64,000 nucleotides of DNA. Source: Notolepis coatsorum (lineage: Eukaryota > Chordata > Actinopteri > Aulopiformes > Paralepididae). Positions within the stretch are counted from its first letter, which is position 1; each line of letters begins with the position of its first letter. The position numbers and the translations under genes are program-made. The notes under the pieces were generated by a model. It did no database searches and was not told the DNA's origin. It saw only the letters and a list, made by a program, of their open reading frames with translations. The stretch lies in the NCBI GenBank assembly GCA_963971535.1, contig OZ020587.1:164520932-164584931 (forward strand), written 5' to 3'. This document shows, one piece after another, positions 22,541 to 34,479 of this stretch.

Positions 22541-22771
22541 ATAAAAAGCGACGACAAGGACAAGCCCATTATGCGTGAGCCAGGGACATTTTTAGACGGG
22601 GGGGGGGGGGGGTTATTGTGTAGGATATTATTGTGTAGACTTGGTTTAATTGTTTAGACTGGTCTGGGATTTGAACTTAAAAAAATAAAAAGAGAATTGG
22701 AATCAGTCCTGTAGCCGCCATCACAGAGCAAACATAGTTTGATTTGAACAAATACAGAGTGGAATATACAT

Positions 22772-24787
22772 TTACATTTACATTTAGTCATTTAGCTGAC
22801 GCTTTTATCCAAAGCGACTTACAAGTTCTGTACGACAAGCCATCAGGAAGGGCACAACTCTATCAGCTGAGCAACAATGTTCATCAAAGTGTTGAGTGCT
22901 ACAGTGTAGGTTAGTTTATTAGGACAAGTGCATGACAGTACGGTTAGTTAGGGTTAGATTTTATTTTTTATAGTTTTTATTTTTATTTTTTATTCAGATA
23001 ATGGTTGAAGAAGTGCGTCTTTAGTCGACGGCGAAAGATTGGACGTGATTCGGCTGTCCTAACTGGGGTGGGTAGTTCATTCCACCATTGTGGGGCAAGG
23101 ACTGAGAATAGGCGACTTCTCTTTGATGACCCTCCCGGACCTTGGATAGGAGTAGGTCTGAGGCGGCCAGAAGATGCAGAGCGTAGGGGTCTTGAGGGTG
23201 TGTAGTTAGAGACCATTGACCGGAGGTAGGCGGGAGCGGTTCCCTTTGCCGCACGGTATGCTAGGTCGAGGGCCTTGAAGCGGATTTGTGCAGCAATGGG
23301 GAGCCAGTGCAGGTCCCTAAGAAGTGGGGTGACATGGGCCGACTTTGGTAGGTTTGAGATGAGGCGGGCCACTGCGTTCTGAATGAGTTGAAGAGGCTTA
23401 GTGGCAGTGGCCGGGAGGCCAGCGAGCAGTGCATTGCAGTAGTCGAGGCGGGAGATGACTGTTGATTGGACGAGGAGTTGGGTGGCTTCTTTTGTCAGGA
23501 AGGGGCGGATCCTTCTGACGTTGCTCAGGAGGAATCGGCAGGTTCTGGTCGTCGCTGCGATGTGAGCAGAGAAGTTCAACTGGTCGTCGAGGACAACACC
23601 AAGGTTCTTGGCGGTCGGGGACGCAGTCACAGCTGCATTCTCGACTGTGATTGAAAGGTCGGTTAGGGGGGAGGATTTGGCCGGCAGGTGGAGCAATTCT
23701 GTTTTGCTTAGGTTCAGTTTAAGGTGGTTGGACGTCATCCAGGCGGAGATGTCGGACAGACAGGCCGAGATCCGCTCAGAGACGTGGATATCTGAGGGAG
23801 GGAAGAAGAGGAAGAGTTGAGTATCGTCGGCATAACAATGGTAGGAGAAGCCATGAGACGTGATAATGTTACCCAGTGATTTAGTGTAGAGGGAGAAGAG
23901 AAGGGGTCCTAAAACTGAGCCCTGGGGGACACCCGTCCGCAGGGGGCGGGTGGCCGACAGGGTCCCTCTCCATGACACTTGGTAGGAGCGGTCATTGAGG
24001 TATGATGACAGCCATGTCAGCGCAGAGCCAGCCACTCCCATTCCTGCGAGGGCCGCAAGGAGGATCTGGTGGTTGACTGTGTCGAAGGCTGCAGATAGAT
24101 CTAGGAGAATCAGGACAGAGGAGAGGCCTTTCGCTTTTGCTAAGTGAAGTGCCTCTGTGACCGCAATGAGGGCTGTCTCTGTGGAGTGACCAGTCCTGAA
24201 GCCTGACTGATTAGGGTCTAGGAGGTCATTCTGTAAGAGATAAGCAGTAAGTTGGTTGGATACAGCACGTTCAAGTGTTTTAGAAAGGAAGGAGAGAAGA
24301 GAGACAGGACGGTAGTTGCCTATGATGGTAGGGTTCAGGTTTTTTTTTTTTATGAGCGGCGTGACTCTGGCTTGTTTTAGGGAGGTGGGGACCACCCCCG
24401 AGTTGAGTGAGGAGTTGATGGTTGCAGTTAGGAATGGGAGGATGTCTGGTGCTATGGTCTGGAGGAGTGGGGAGGGTAGCTGGTCCAGCTGGCAAGTAGT
24501 CGGACGGTTCGACGTTACCAGTGTCAGGGTCTCTGCTTCTGTAATGGGAGAGAAAGATGACAGAGTGAAGGATGAGGTTCTCGATTCAGCATTTGGAATG
24601 GGTGGGGGTTGGGAGAAGGAGCTGCGGATGTTCTCCACTTTTTCCTCAAAGAAGATCGCAAAGTCTTCGGCAGAGAAAGATGAGGGAGGGGGGGGGTGGG
24701 GGGGGAGTGAGGAGGGAGGACATGGTAGCATGCAGTTTGCGAAGATTCTTGGCAGAGGCCTCGATCCTATGGTGGAAGAAAGAAGCT
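22772..24787 (-). mobile_element. L2-type LINE, 3' portion (RT and tail)
   Basis: The element runs leftward. Its 3' end has the widespread fish motif TTTAGTCATTTAGCTGACGC, then TTTTATCCAAAGCGACTTAC. The coding part continues upstream without a stop to 24787, where a Rex1-like LINE is inserted. The sequence resumes at about 27702. TAGGTTAGTTTATTAGGAC and neighbouring UTR blocks match the L2 fragment at 47158-47712. Confidence 0.92.
22983..24787 (-). pseudogene. L2-type LINE reverse transcriptase (uninterrupted 3' half of ORF2)
   Basis: About 600 codons. Visible RT motifs are ISRLDYCNALLAGLP near the end, LLDLSAAFDTVNH (motif with the first catalytic Asp), GVPQGSVLGPLLFSLY, and CYADDTQLF (the YADD catalytic box). 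The C-terminal end is HFFNHYLNKK, usual for L2. The upstream side begins KASFFHHRIEASAKNL, the linker between endonuclease and RT, and is cut by the Rex1-like insertion. The RT part has no internal stop, so the copy is young, but the endonuclease N-terminus is lost and the ORF is split, so it cannot act alone. Confidence 0.9.
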
Positions 24788-25277
24788 TTCAAGTTCAAGT
24801 TCTTTAATAGTTGTCATACAGAAGTACAGAATACTTTCATACAAAATGCTTCTTACTGTTACGCTCCAGAGACTGTGCTAGACAAGATAGTATCAAATAA
24901 CATAATATAGCATGTAATTTAGAAGAAGAAAAATGAGGTCACAGTGTTCGGTATAGACATATGTACAATGTTCTGAGTTACCATATAATATACAATATTA
25001 TGCAGTGTACTAATGTACAGTACTATCTAGTGCAAAGCAGAAATGGGATGAGGTACAATTTTAGGTACAATTTACAGTAAGGTGTACGAGTTGTAGTGCA
25101 ATCCTTCATCAATAAATATAAAGTGTGGGGAGTGGGTGCTACAGTGTGTTTGTTTAAAGTGGGTGTGTGCTATAAAGTGTGTGGAGTGGGTGCTACAGTG
25201 TGTTTGTTTAAAGTGAGTGTGTGCGTGTGGATGTGTGTGCTATGTGCGTTTGGTGGTTGTTGTTGTGTAGTGTTCAT

Positions 25278-25466
25278 TCATTGTTCGTTTAGCAGCCTGA
25301 TGGCCTGGGGATAGAAGCTTCTTCTGAGTCTTTCTGTGCTCGCCTTGAGACTCCGGTATCGCTTGCCTGACCGCAGCAGTTCAAAGAGGCAGTTGTTCGG
25401 GTGACTGGAGTCTTTAATGATTCTCTTAGCCTTGCCCGTGCAACGCTTGTTGTAAATGTTCTGGAG
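25278..25466 (-). pseudogene. Rex1-like LINE copy A C-terminal fragment
   Basis: About 62 codons: QNIYNKRCTGKAKRIIKD, HPNNCLFELLRSGKRYRSL and SFYPQAIRLLNEQ, equivalent to the C-terminus of copy B ([18 protein letters not shown]) but clearly diverged from it. This shows that A and B belong to different subfamilies. Confidence 0.85.
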
Positions 25467-26526
25467 GGTCAAGTCAAGTCAAGAGTTTTAATTGTCACGG
25501 CATACAGGTATACAATGAAATGCGGGTGGTCTTGCCCGCAACGATGTGCAATACAGTGGTACATATAATAGAATCAAAAGAAGAAACAACATTGTGCAGT
25601 AACAGATAGCAGGTAACATGGAGTGACATCTCGGTATCTGTACATAGTTATTTACAGCGCATGTGTGACATGCTAGTTAGCTTTGGTAGTGCAATACACT
25701 GTTCCTGTTATTCTAATTTAAAGTGACCTTTCCTTTGGCCATAAGTGTGCGTGTGTGCGACATGAGTGTGTGCCCGCTCATGTTAAAGTGTTAAGTGGCT
25801 GCTCGTGTGTGAGCGTGCACAGTGTGCGTGTCGTGTGTGTGTTCATGTGTGCTTGTGTGTGGACAGTTCAATGTTCTGAGCACTCAATGTACATTGTTCA
25901 TGGCTCTGATGGCCTGGGGGAAGAAGCTGAGCCTAAACCGCTCTGTCCTAGTAGCTGAGATTTGCAGGCGTCTGCCTGACCTCAGCAGCTGAAACAGGCT
26001 GTTATTGGGGTGGTGAGGGTCTTTCATTATCCTGCAGGCTCTGGATTTGCACCTCTTGTTGTATAGAACCTGCAGGGGGGGTAGTGCAATACCCGTGGTA
26101 CGCTCGGCTGAGCGCACCACTTTCTGTAGGGCCTTCTTGTCCTGTGCCGTGCTGTTTCCATACCAGGCAGTGATGTTTCCGGTCAGGATGCTCTCTACAG
26201 CTCCTGAGTAGAAGGACTGGAGTATCTTCCCCGATACTCTGAACTTCCTTAACTGTCTCAGGTGGTAGAGACGCTGTTTCGCCTTCTTTACTACTGTGCC
26301 TATGTGTGTTGACCATGTCAGGTCCTCTGAGATGTGGACCCCCAGGTACTTGAAGCTGCTCACCCTGTCCACGGTAGCCCCGTTTATCATCAGTGGTGTG
26401 TGTGTCTCCTGCTGTCCTCTCCTATAATCCACGATCAGTTCCTTGGTTTTGCCAATGTTCAGGAGCAGGCTGTTGTCCTGGCACCAGCGTTCCAGTACCT
26501 CCACCTCCTCCCGGTAGGCCTTCTCG
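25467..26526 (-). mobile_element. Rex1/CR1-like LINE copy B, nested in copy A
   Basis: It is flanked by the 5-mer TGGAG (25462-25466 and 26527-26531; CTCCA on the element strand). The 3' end is a short (GACTT)n tail after GTGACAATTAAAACTC. It is 5'-truncated and starts at [14 protein letters not shown]. It is very close to the LINE at 50672-53478, both in coding ([20 protein letters not shown]) and UTR sequence, so it inserted recently. Confidence 0.92.
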
Positions 26527-26531
26527 TGGAG

Positions 26532-27683
26532 CCCCCCTCCAATTGTGCGTTCGGCTGAACGTGTCACTCTTTGTAGTCTGCTTCGGTCTTGTGCAGTGCT
26601 ATTCTCAAACCAGGAGGTGATGTTGCCTGTCAAGATGCTCTCTATTGTACATGAGTAGAAGTTCTTAAGGATCTTCTGACTGACTTGGAACTTCCTTAGG
26701 CGCCTGAGGAAGTAGAGGCGTTGTCGTGCCTTCTTCACAACACTGTCAATGTGTGTGGTCCATGTCAAGTCCTCGGATATGTAGGCTCCGAGGTACTTAA
26801 AGCTGTTGACTCTCTCAACCGGTGCCCCGTCGATGCTGAGGGGGCTGTAGTCCTTGACCCCCGACCTCCTGAAGTCCACAATCATCTCCTTTGTTTTGCT
26901 GACGTTCAGGGAGAGGCTGTTTTCCTGGCACCATCCCGCCAGGACCTTGACCTCTTCCAGGTAGGCCCTCTCGTCGTTGGCAGAGATCAGGCCCACCACC
27001 ACTGTGTCGTCAGCAAATTTGATGATTGTATTGCTACTCCGCTGAGCCACACAGTCGTGTGTGTACAGGGAGTAGAGGAGGGGACTCAGAACACAGCCCT
27101 GGGGGGCCCCTATGTTGAGGGTGATGGATGAGGAGGTGCAGTTGCCTGCTCTCACCACCTGGGGTCTGCCAGTCAGGAAGTCCAAGACCCACTGGCAGAG
27201 GTCATAGCCCAAGCCCAGGTCCCTGAGCTTGGCTATGAGTATGGAGGGGACTATGGTATTGAATGCCGAGCTGTAGTCGATGAATAGCATTCTCACATAG
27301 TTCCCCTGCCTCTTGTCCAGGTGTGATGCTGCTGTGTGCAGCACATGGGCTATGGCGTCCTCCGTGGACCTGTTGGGGCGGTATGCAAATTGCAGGGGGT
27401 CCATGTTGATGGGGAGGGAGGAGCAGATGTAGCCCTTTACTAGCTTCTCAAAGCACTTCATGGCTATGGAGGTGAGAGCTACAGGGCGGTAGTCGTTGAG
27501 GCAAGCAGGCTTGGATTTTTTGGGTACAGGGATAATAGTGGACTTCTTCAGGCAGGTGGGGATGACAGCCTGTTCTAAGGACAGGTTAAATATGTCAGTG
27601 AATACTGGGGCCAGTTGGTCGGCACAGACTTTTAGGACGCGGCCGGGGATGCCGTCCGGACCTGCTGCCTTCCTGATATTCAC
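26532..27683 (-). pseudogene. Rex1-like LINE copy A reverse transcriptase, 5' part
   Basis: Visible RT motifs are [29 protein letters not shown] (catalytic Asp), [15 protein letters not shown] and [13 protein letters not shown] (FADD box). The frame is open to the insertion point at [12 protein letters not shown], after which copy B begins. Rejoined to 25278-25466 it would end LLNEQ. The frame happens to continue into copy B, producing a 599-codon chimeric frame ending at 25884. The endonuclease is missing. Confidence 0.88.
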
Positions 27684-27701
27684 TTTTTTAAAGGTCCGCT
27701 A

Positions 27702-28180
27702 ATGCTTTGGCATTAGTGATGGTTTTGGAGAATGTTAATGAATGAATGTTAACAAGAGGTTGTGATATGTGTCGATGTCAGCAGTGAGGCGTGACTTTCT
27801 ATACTTCCTTTCAGCTGCTCTCAGGACCTGTCTTTGTTCTCTCACTGGATCTGTCAGCCATGGACTGGGTGGGGAACGGCGGGCAGGTTTCTCAACGAGG
27901 GGACAGAGCTTGTTGAAGGAGGTTGCAAGGGCTGAAAGGAGGGTGGAGGTTGCCATCTCTGTGGAGAGAGCAGAGAAGGTGTCACTCAAAGGTAGAGCGG
28001 ATAGTATGTCAGAGGAGAGGGTGGAGGGGGATAGGGAGGGCAGGTTGCGTCTGAGTGAGACTGTTTGAGTTGGGGTGAAGACCTTTCGGTTAAGCATGAG
28101 AGTTAGTGAGAAGGATATGAAGGAATGGTCAGATACTTGTAGGGGAGTTACCGTGGTGTTAATGATGCTGGAGTTACGGG
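27702..28180 (-). pseudogene. L2-type LINE, 5' portion (end of endonuclease and linker)
   Basis: Minus-strand frame: TPLQVSDHSFISFSLTL (endonuclease SDH motif), VFTPTQTVSLRRN, VREQRQVLRAAERKYRKS, then TFSKTITNAKA, which joins the ASFFHHRIEAS start at 24787. A small frameshift lies near 27740. It is 5'-truncated near 28180, so most of the endonuclease is absent. Together with 22772-24787 this is one L2 copy. Confidence 0.85.
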
Positions 28181-28377
28181 AAAATATGAGCGATATAATA
28201 AGAACAGCTCGTGGGAAGGAAGTTTGTGTTCATATTTTTCGAGAGCTCATTTCAGGCTGTGTGCTCCTACATTTTCAGGGTCACGGTGGCGTTTATTAAC
28301 AGAGAAAAACTCACAATAAAACGAAATGCCGCTGCATCAGATGCCAGTCAAAAGGTTGTGCGTTAGTGGGTGTTGTT

Positions 28378-30757
28378 GAGGTCTGTAGTCGGGCTGTAGT
28401 GTCTGTAGTAGGGCTGTAGTGTCTGTAGTAGGGCTGTAGTGTCTGTAGTAGGGCTGTAGTGTCTGTATTAGGGCTGTAGTGTCTGTAGTCGGGCTGTAGT
28501 GTCTGTAGTCGGGCTGTAGTGTCTGTAGTAGGGATGTAGTGTCTGTAGTCAGGCTGTAGTGTCTGTAGTCAGGCTGTAGTGTCTGTAGTAGGGCTGTAGT
28601 GTCTGTAGTCGGGCTGTAGTGTCTGTAGTAGGGCTGTAGTGTCTGTAGTCGGGCTGTAGTGTCTGTAGTAGGGCTGTAGTGTCTGTAGTAGGGCTGTAGT
28701 GTCTGTAGTAGGGCTGTAGTGTCTGTAGTCGGGCTGTAGTGTCTGTAGTAGGGCTGTAGTGTCTGTAGTAGGGCTGTAGTGTCTGTAGTCGGGCTGTAGT
28801 GTCTGTAGTAGGGATGTAGTGTCTGTAGTAGGGCTGTAGTGTCTGTAGTAGGGCTGTAGTGTCTGTAGTCGGGCTGTAGTGTCTGTAGTAGGGCTGTAGT
28901 GTCTGTAGTCAGGCTGTAGTGTCTGTAGTAGGGCTGTAGTGTCTGTAGTAGGGCTGTAGTGTCTGTAGTAGGGCTGTAGTGTCTGTAGTAGGGCTGTAGT
29001 GTCTGTAGTAGGGCTGTAGTGTCTGTAGTCGGGCTGTAGTGTCTGTAGTAGGGCTGTAGTGTCTGTAGTAGGGCTGTAGTGTCTGTAGTCGGGCTGTAGT
29101 GTCTGTAGTAGGGCTGTAGTGTCTGTAGTCAGGCTGTAGTGTCTGTAGTAGGGCTGTAGTGTCTGTAGTCGGGCTGTAGTGTCTGTAGTCAGGCTGTAGT
29201 GTCTGTAGTCAGGCTGTAGTGTCTGTAGTCGGGCTGTAGTGTCTGTAGTAGGGCTGTAGTGTCTGTAGTCAGGCTGTAGTGTCTGTAGTCAGGCTGTAGT
29301 GTCTGTAGTCGGGCTGTAGTGTCTGTAGTCAGGCTGTAGTGTCTGTAGTCGGGCTGTAGTGTCTGTAGTAGGGCTGTAGTGTCTGTAGTAGGGCTGTAGT
29401 GTCTGTAGTCGGGCTGTAGTGTATGTAGTAGGGCTGTAGTGTCTGTAGTAGGGCTGTAGTGTCTGTAGTAGGGCTGTAGTGTCTGTAGTAGGGCTGTAGT
29501 GTCTGTAGTAGGGCTGTAGTGTCTGTAGTAGGGCTGTAGTGTCTGTAGTCAGGCTGTAGTGTCTGTAGTCAGGCTGTAGTGTCTGTAGTCGGGCTGTAGT
29601 GTCTGTAGTAGGGCTGTAGTGTCTGTAGTTGGGCTGTAGTATATGTAGTTGGGCTGTAGTGTCTGTAGTAGGGATGTAGTGTCTGTAGTCGGGCTGTAGT
29701 GTCTGTAGTCGGGCTGTAGTGTCTGTAGTGTGGCTGTAGTGTCTGTAGTAGGGCTGTAGTGTCTGTAGTCGGGCTGTAGTGTCTGTAGTAGGGCTGTAGT
29801 GTCTGTAGTAGGGCTGTAGTGTCTGTAGTAGGGCTGTAGTGTCTGTAGTCGGGCTGTAGTGTCTGTAGTCAGGCTGTAGTGTCTGTAGTGTGGCTGTAGT
29901 GTCTGTAGTTGGGCTGTAGTGTCTGTAGTCGGGCTGTAGTGTCTGTAGTCAGGATGTAGTGTCTGTAGTCAGGCTGTAGTGTCTGTAGTAGGGCTGTAGT
30001 GTCTGTAGTGTGGCTGTAGTGTCTGTAGTAGGGCTGTAGTGTCTGTAGTAGGGCTGTAGTGTCTGTAGTTGGGCTGTAGTGTCTGTAGTTGGGCTGTAGT
30101 GTCTGTAGTAGGGCTGTAGTGTCTGTAGTAGGGCTGTAGTGTCTGTAGTAGGGCTGTAGTGTCTGTAGTAGGGCTGTAGTGTATGTAGTAGGGCTGTAGT
30201 GTATGTAGTAGGGCTGTAGTGTCTGTAGTAGGGCTGTAGTGTCTGTAGTAGGGCTGTAGTGTCTGTAGTCAGGCTGTAGTGTATGTAGTAGGGCTGTAGT
30301 GTCTGTAGTAGGGCTGTAGTGTCTGTAGTCAGGCTGTAGTGTCTGTAGTAGGGCTGTAGTGTCTGTAGTCGGGCTGTAGTGTCTGTAGTCGGGCTGTCTG
30401 TAGTAGGGATGTAGTGTCTGTAGTCGGGCTGTAGTGTCTGTAGTCAGGCTGTAGTGTCTGTAGTAGGGCTGTAGTGTCTGTAGTAGGGATGTAGTGTCTG
30501 TAGTAGGGCTGTAGTGTCTGTAGTAGGGCTGTAGTGTCTGTAGTCAGGCTGTAGTGTCTGTAGTCAGGCTGTAGTGTCTGTAGTATGGCTGTAGTGTCTG
30601 TAGTCGGGCTGTAGTGTCTGTAGTAGGGCTGTAGTGTCTGTAGTAGGGCTGTAGTGTCTGTAGTAGGGCTGTAGTGTCTGTAGTAGGGCTGTAGTGTCTG
30701 TAGTAGGGCTGTAGTGTCTGTAGTATGGCTGTAGTGTCTGTAGTAAGGTCGAGCAAT
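28378..30757. repeat. 20-bp minisatellite, about 119 copies
   Basis: The unit is GTCTGTAGTAGGGCTGTAGT. The period is almost perfectly kept; only one clear slip (a shortened unit near 30395) is seen. Variation is concentrated at two adjacent positions (GTAGTA, GTAGTC, GTAGTT, GTAGTG) and at GGGC/AGGC/GGGA. A reverse frame reading TTDTTALLQTLQPYYRHY is an artefact. Confidence 0.97.
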
Positions 30758-30944
30758 TAATCACATTTAATTTTTTATTCAAATTGTAGCTTCCTGACTC
30801 ACGGAGCAGGTTTATTGTGTTCCTCTCTCTGATCGAGTGAAGAAGGGAGGCCAGAATTTGAGTGTGTATGTGACATGGGGGCCCTTGGTAGATTGGGGGT
30901 CCTGTTCCATTGGGTGGCGCTGTCCTCACTTCCTGCAGAATGAA

Positions 30945-31263
30945 TGGCAGCAGTGGCCCTATGGTCAGAATGAATGGCAGCAGTGGCCCTATGGTCAGAC
31001 TGACTGCCAGCAGTGGCCCTGTGGTCAGAGAAGCGTGTTTTTCCATCGGGAAAGGTCGCCGGTTTGAATGGGCTGGGGAATTAAATAAGTCATACTCCTC
31101 CCTCCCTCCATGACTAACTGCCAAAATTCCCTTGAGCGAGGCACTTAACCCCCAACTGCTTGGGTGGAGCTGCTCAGTGGTCAACAACAGAAGACTGCTG
31201 GTTACGCCGGACAGATACCAGGTGTTTCTCTTTTGCTGAATTTCCCCTCGGGATAAATAAAGT
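30945..31263 (+). mobile_element. tRNA-derived SINE
   Basis: GGTCGCCGGTTTGAATGGG is a B-box-like segment. The body has CTTGAGCGAGGCACTTAACC and CAACTGCTTGGGTGGAGC, and the end is CCCCTCGGGATAAATAAAGT. The head contains about two and a half copies of a 30-base AATGGCAGCAGTGGCCCTAT repeat. The combination is common to fish tRNA-SINEs. Confidence 0.75.
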
Positions 31264-31299
31264 ATTTCTATTCTATTCCATTCATTTTCATTTCAAACC

Positions 31300-31450
31300 T
31301 TTATTCAGATTCAGATTCAGATTCCTTTATTGTCACAGCTTTTAAAATGTACATACATTCCGATAACGTGAGATGCTTGTTTTCCTTGGCTCCTCAACCG
31401 TAGTATAGTGTGCAATACAGTGCAATACAACAAATAGACTTTAAATAATC
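31300..31450 (-). mobile_element. LINE 3' end, (GAATCT)n tail
   Basis: CAGATTCAGATTCAGATTCC, TTTATTGTCACAGC and GTGCAATACAGTGCAATACA resemble Rex1-type 3' ends. The coding end at 32695-32860 may belong to the same copy, separated by later insertions. Confidence 0.6.
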
Positions 31451-31486
31451 CTACACTATACATTATAACTTTGCTATGGTACTGAA

Positions 31487-31870
31487 GGAGAATGGAGCTT
31501 CTTAAGGAAAGTAGACGAGGCTGGTCTTAATTATATCGACAGTAGTTTATTCAATTTAAAGCACTGAAGTTCAAGACAGAACAGAACACAACAGAACCGG
31601 CCGGCAGAAGAGAGGTTCGGTCCTCCATATTACATTGATATTTATACATATTCCACAACAGCTGATCACATGACAAGATGACAAGTTTAAACAGGAGTGT
31701 CCTCCCCTAAATCATATGATCTTACATCATCGACAAAGGTTACAATGTTCTGGGGTATGTCATCCTGTCCTCATTCCACCTTGAATATTGTTTGATGAAG
31801 ATAAACACAGCCCTTCCCGCAGAGGCCTGTTAAAGTTAATATATTACAGAGCTCTGTGGGAGGCTGATTT
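31487..31870 (-). mobile_element. LTR-like block (solo LTR candidate)
   Basis: Read on the minus strand it has a TATA-like TATAAATAT, a GGACCGAACCTCTCTTCTGC transcript-start-like region, an AATAAA (TTGAATAAACTAC) and an end TTCTCCTTCA. No internal retroelement coding region is next to it. Exact ends and target duplication could not be fixed. Confidence 0.45.
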
Positions 31871-32218
31871 GTAGATCGATAGTAATTATGTAATTATGAT
31901 CTTTATGATATAGAAACTATAAATTTTCTACTATAGTACCCTATGCTATGTTCCTATCCCTATACTATCTATACTCCTATAAGCTATGCTATACAATCCT
32001 ATGCTAAGCTATATTACTATACAAGGTAACAGTGAAGTTAAAGTAAAGTTAAACAGTGAAGTTAAAGAGCAGCGGATGATAAATAGACATATCTTGGAAC
32101 GTTTTTTGGAAATAAAAAATACATGTTGTGCATGAGGTAGCAGCAGTGTGTGGTGTGTGTGTGTGGTGTGCACGTCATTTAAGGTGCTTTGTGTGCGTGT
32201 GTCCATGATGGTTCAGAG

Positions 32219-32690
32219 TAGGGCTGTCTTAAATACTTCGAAGCTTCGTTCGATGGGCATGGGATTCGAATATGAAAATAAAATTTGATTATATATAATA
32301 CATTTTTTTTTTGAATTTTTGTTTTTGTTTTTTGTGTGCAAAATCAACTCTGCCTCTTTGTTAACTACAACAAGCAATGCTGTTTGTTATTTAAGACGAG
32401 GTCGGACTCGGCACTGACAGATTTGTGTTCATTGTTCTGCTTTTATAAAGCCTCAAATGACGGCTTACAATATTTCATGGAAGCAAAGTGTTTAGTTTGT
32501 CTAAGATTTAAAAAGGTTTAAACTTTACAGCACTGACAAAGTTGAACAAAGTGCACAACATAAAAAAATATATAATAATAAAACAAATAAAAAATGTAAT
32601 TAATTAAAAAAAAATCTCGAAGCTTCGAATTAAAATCGAAACTCGGCCCCGAAGCTTCGAATTCCAAAAAAATATCGAAGGTCAGCCCTA
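32219..32690. mobile_element. hAT MITE (TAGGGCTG ends) with perfect 8-bp target duplication
   Basis: The identical 8-mers GTTCAGAG flank it (32211-32218 and 32691-32698). The ends are TAGGGCTGTC and GGTCAGCCCTA. Several CGAAGCTTCG palindromes lie near both ends. It was inserted into the 3' side of a Rex1-like LINE. Confidence 0.93.
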
Positions 32691-32694
32691 GTTC

Positions 32695-32860
32695 AGAGTC
32701 TCTCAGTCAGTAGCCTGTCGGCCCGGTGGAAGTAGCTGCTCAGAGTTCTTTTGGAGGTGTATCTGAGACTCCGGTACCGTCTGCCAGACGGCATGAGCTC
32801 AAACAGTTTGTGGTTGTGGTGGCTGGGGTCTTTCAGAATCCTGTGTGCCTTGCTGACCCG
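32695..32860 (-). pseudogene. Rex1-like LINE C-terminal fragment
   Basis: VSKAHRILKDPSHHNHKLFE, then LMPSGRRYRSL and HRADRLLTERL match the C-terminal region of the LINE copies at 25278 and 52830 but are more diverged. It is truncated at 32860 by another interspersed repeat. Confidence 0.8.
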
Positions 32861-32861
32861 A

Positions 32862-32990
32862 TTTAAACCCGAAAGGCAACTGAGGTTTCCCTCATTTACA
32901 GTCCCGTCGAGTGTAGAAAAACTAGCAAAAATCACAACAAAGAGACAACAAGGCGAGGATAACAATCATTGAAAACCACGTACAAGAGGT
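32862..32990. repeat. Interspersed repeat shared with 12425-12640
   Basis: CCCGAAAGGCAACTGAGG, TTTCCCTCATTTACAG and GAGACAACAAGGCGAGGAT match the copy at 12470-12600. Confidence 0.55.
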
Positions 32991-33178
32991 TGGAGAGTGT
33001 GTCGAGTGGGCAGCTGGGCATTTCTGGGATGATAATCCATTCAACATAAAAAAACAACAACTTTGTGTAAACTTACTTTGCGGAATCTATTTAATCCGCG
33101 ACATTGATTGCCTTTGGCCCCCCGTCTCCTTGATGTGCGCTCAGCCATGTGCACCCTCCCCGTCAAGGAACCCTGAAG

Positions 33179-33181
33179 CCT

Positions 33182-33253
<72 letters not shown>

Positions 33254-33265
33254 CCTTCTCCCTCT
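33179..33265. repeat. (CT)n microsatellite
   Basis: Slightly interrupted CT tract. Confidence 0.92.
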
Positions 33266-33369
33266 CTCTCTTTCACTTCAAACCCAGCGGAGTTACCCCC
33301 GCGTTTGTATTGATCGCGAGAGCACTGGTGGGTGTAAAGAAATCCCCCCCCCCCTCCCGCCCTTCCGTC

Positions 33370-33695
33370 ATTGTGTGACACGCCATTCAGAAGACAGACA
33401 CCTGTGTGTAGTCCCAGCGCGCACCAGACCATCTGTTTGTTTGGCCGCGGCCTCGTACCGCGCCGCTCTCGCTCGGAGAGATCTGTGGCTCGCTTTGCCC
33501 GCGCGGGGCGAACCAATCAGTCCGCCTGTCGGCCGCCTCACAGTCTCAGACGCAGCCGGGCTGAACAACATGCTGCTGCGGTGACAACATCACCTGCCGC
33601 TCCCGGGGGGCCTGCTGCCGATGAACGGTGACATCTTCGGGAGAACTACTACTACTGCAGCACCGTGGAGATCCTCCCTCTGTCTGGAGGCCTGC
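33370..33695. promoter_or_regulatory. CpG-rich segment, possible CpG island
   Basis: Many CpG sites (GGCCGCGG, CCGCGCCGCTCTCGCTCGG, CCCGCGCGGGGCG) and a CCAAT box (AACCAATCAG) stand out from the AT- and repeat-rich surroundings. No conserved peptide is recognised. It could be a promoter or first exon of an internal or antisense transcript, or an old insertion. Confidence 0.35.
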
Positions 33696-33696
33696 T

Positions 33697-34290
<594 letters not shown>

Positions 34291-34479
34291 ATTCAATTCA
34301 AATGGGCTTTATTGAATCAGAATCAGAAAGGTCTTTATTGCCAAGTATACTTTTCACATACAAGGAATTGCTTTGGACGTTACTGGTGGGACATTAGCGG
34401 ACAGACATTAACAGACAGATAATACAATAAAGTAAAATTAAACATGAGCACTGTTACAAAGGGTCAGATTAAACCGAAT

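Larger units (their letters stand above)
24788..27701 (-). mobile_element. Rex1/CR1-like LINE copy A, inserted in the L2, itself split by copy B
   Basis: Copy A runs leftward, from the RT start ([13 protein letters not shown] at 27683) to a (GAACTT)n-type tail at 24788. It is split at 25467-26526 by copy B. Its 3' part includes QNIYNKRCTGKAKRI and SFYPQAIRLLNEQ (25278-25466). The L2 sequence on the two sides shares AAAGC, a likely 5-base target duplication. 5' truncation at the start of RT is typical. The family label Rex1/Babar is from memory of fish LINEs. Confidence 0.85.
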
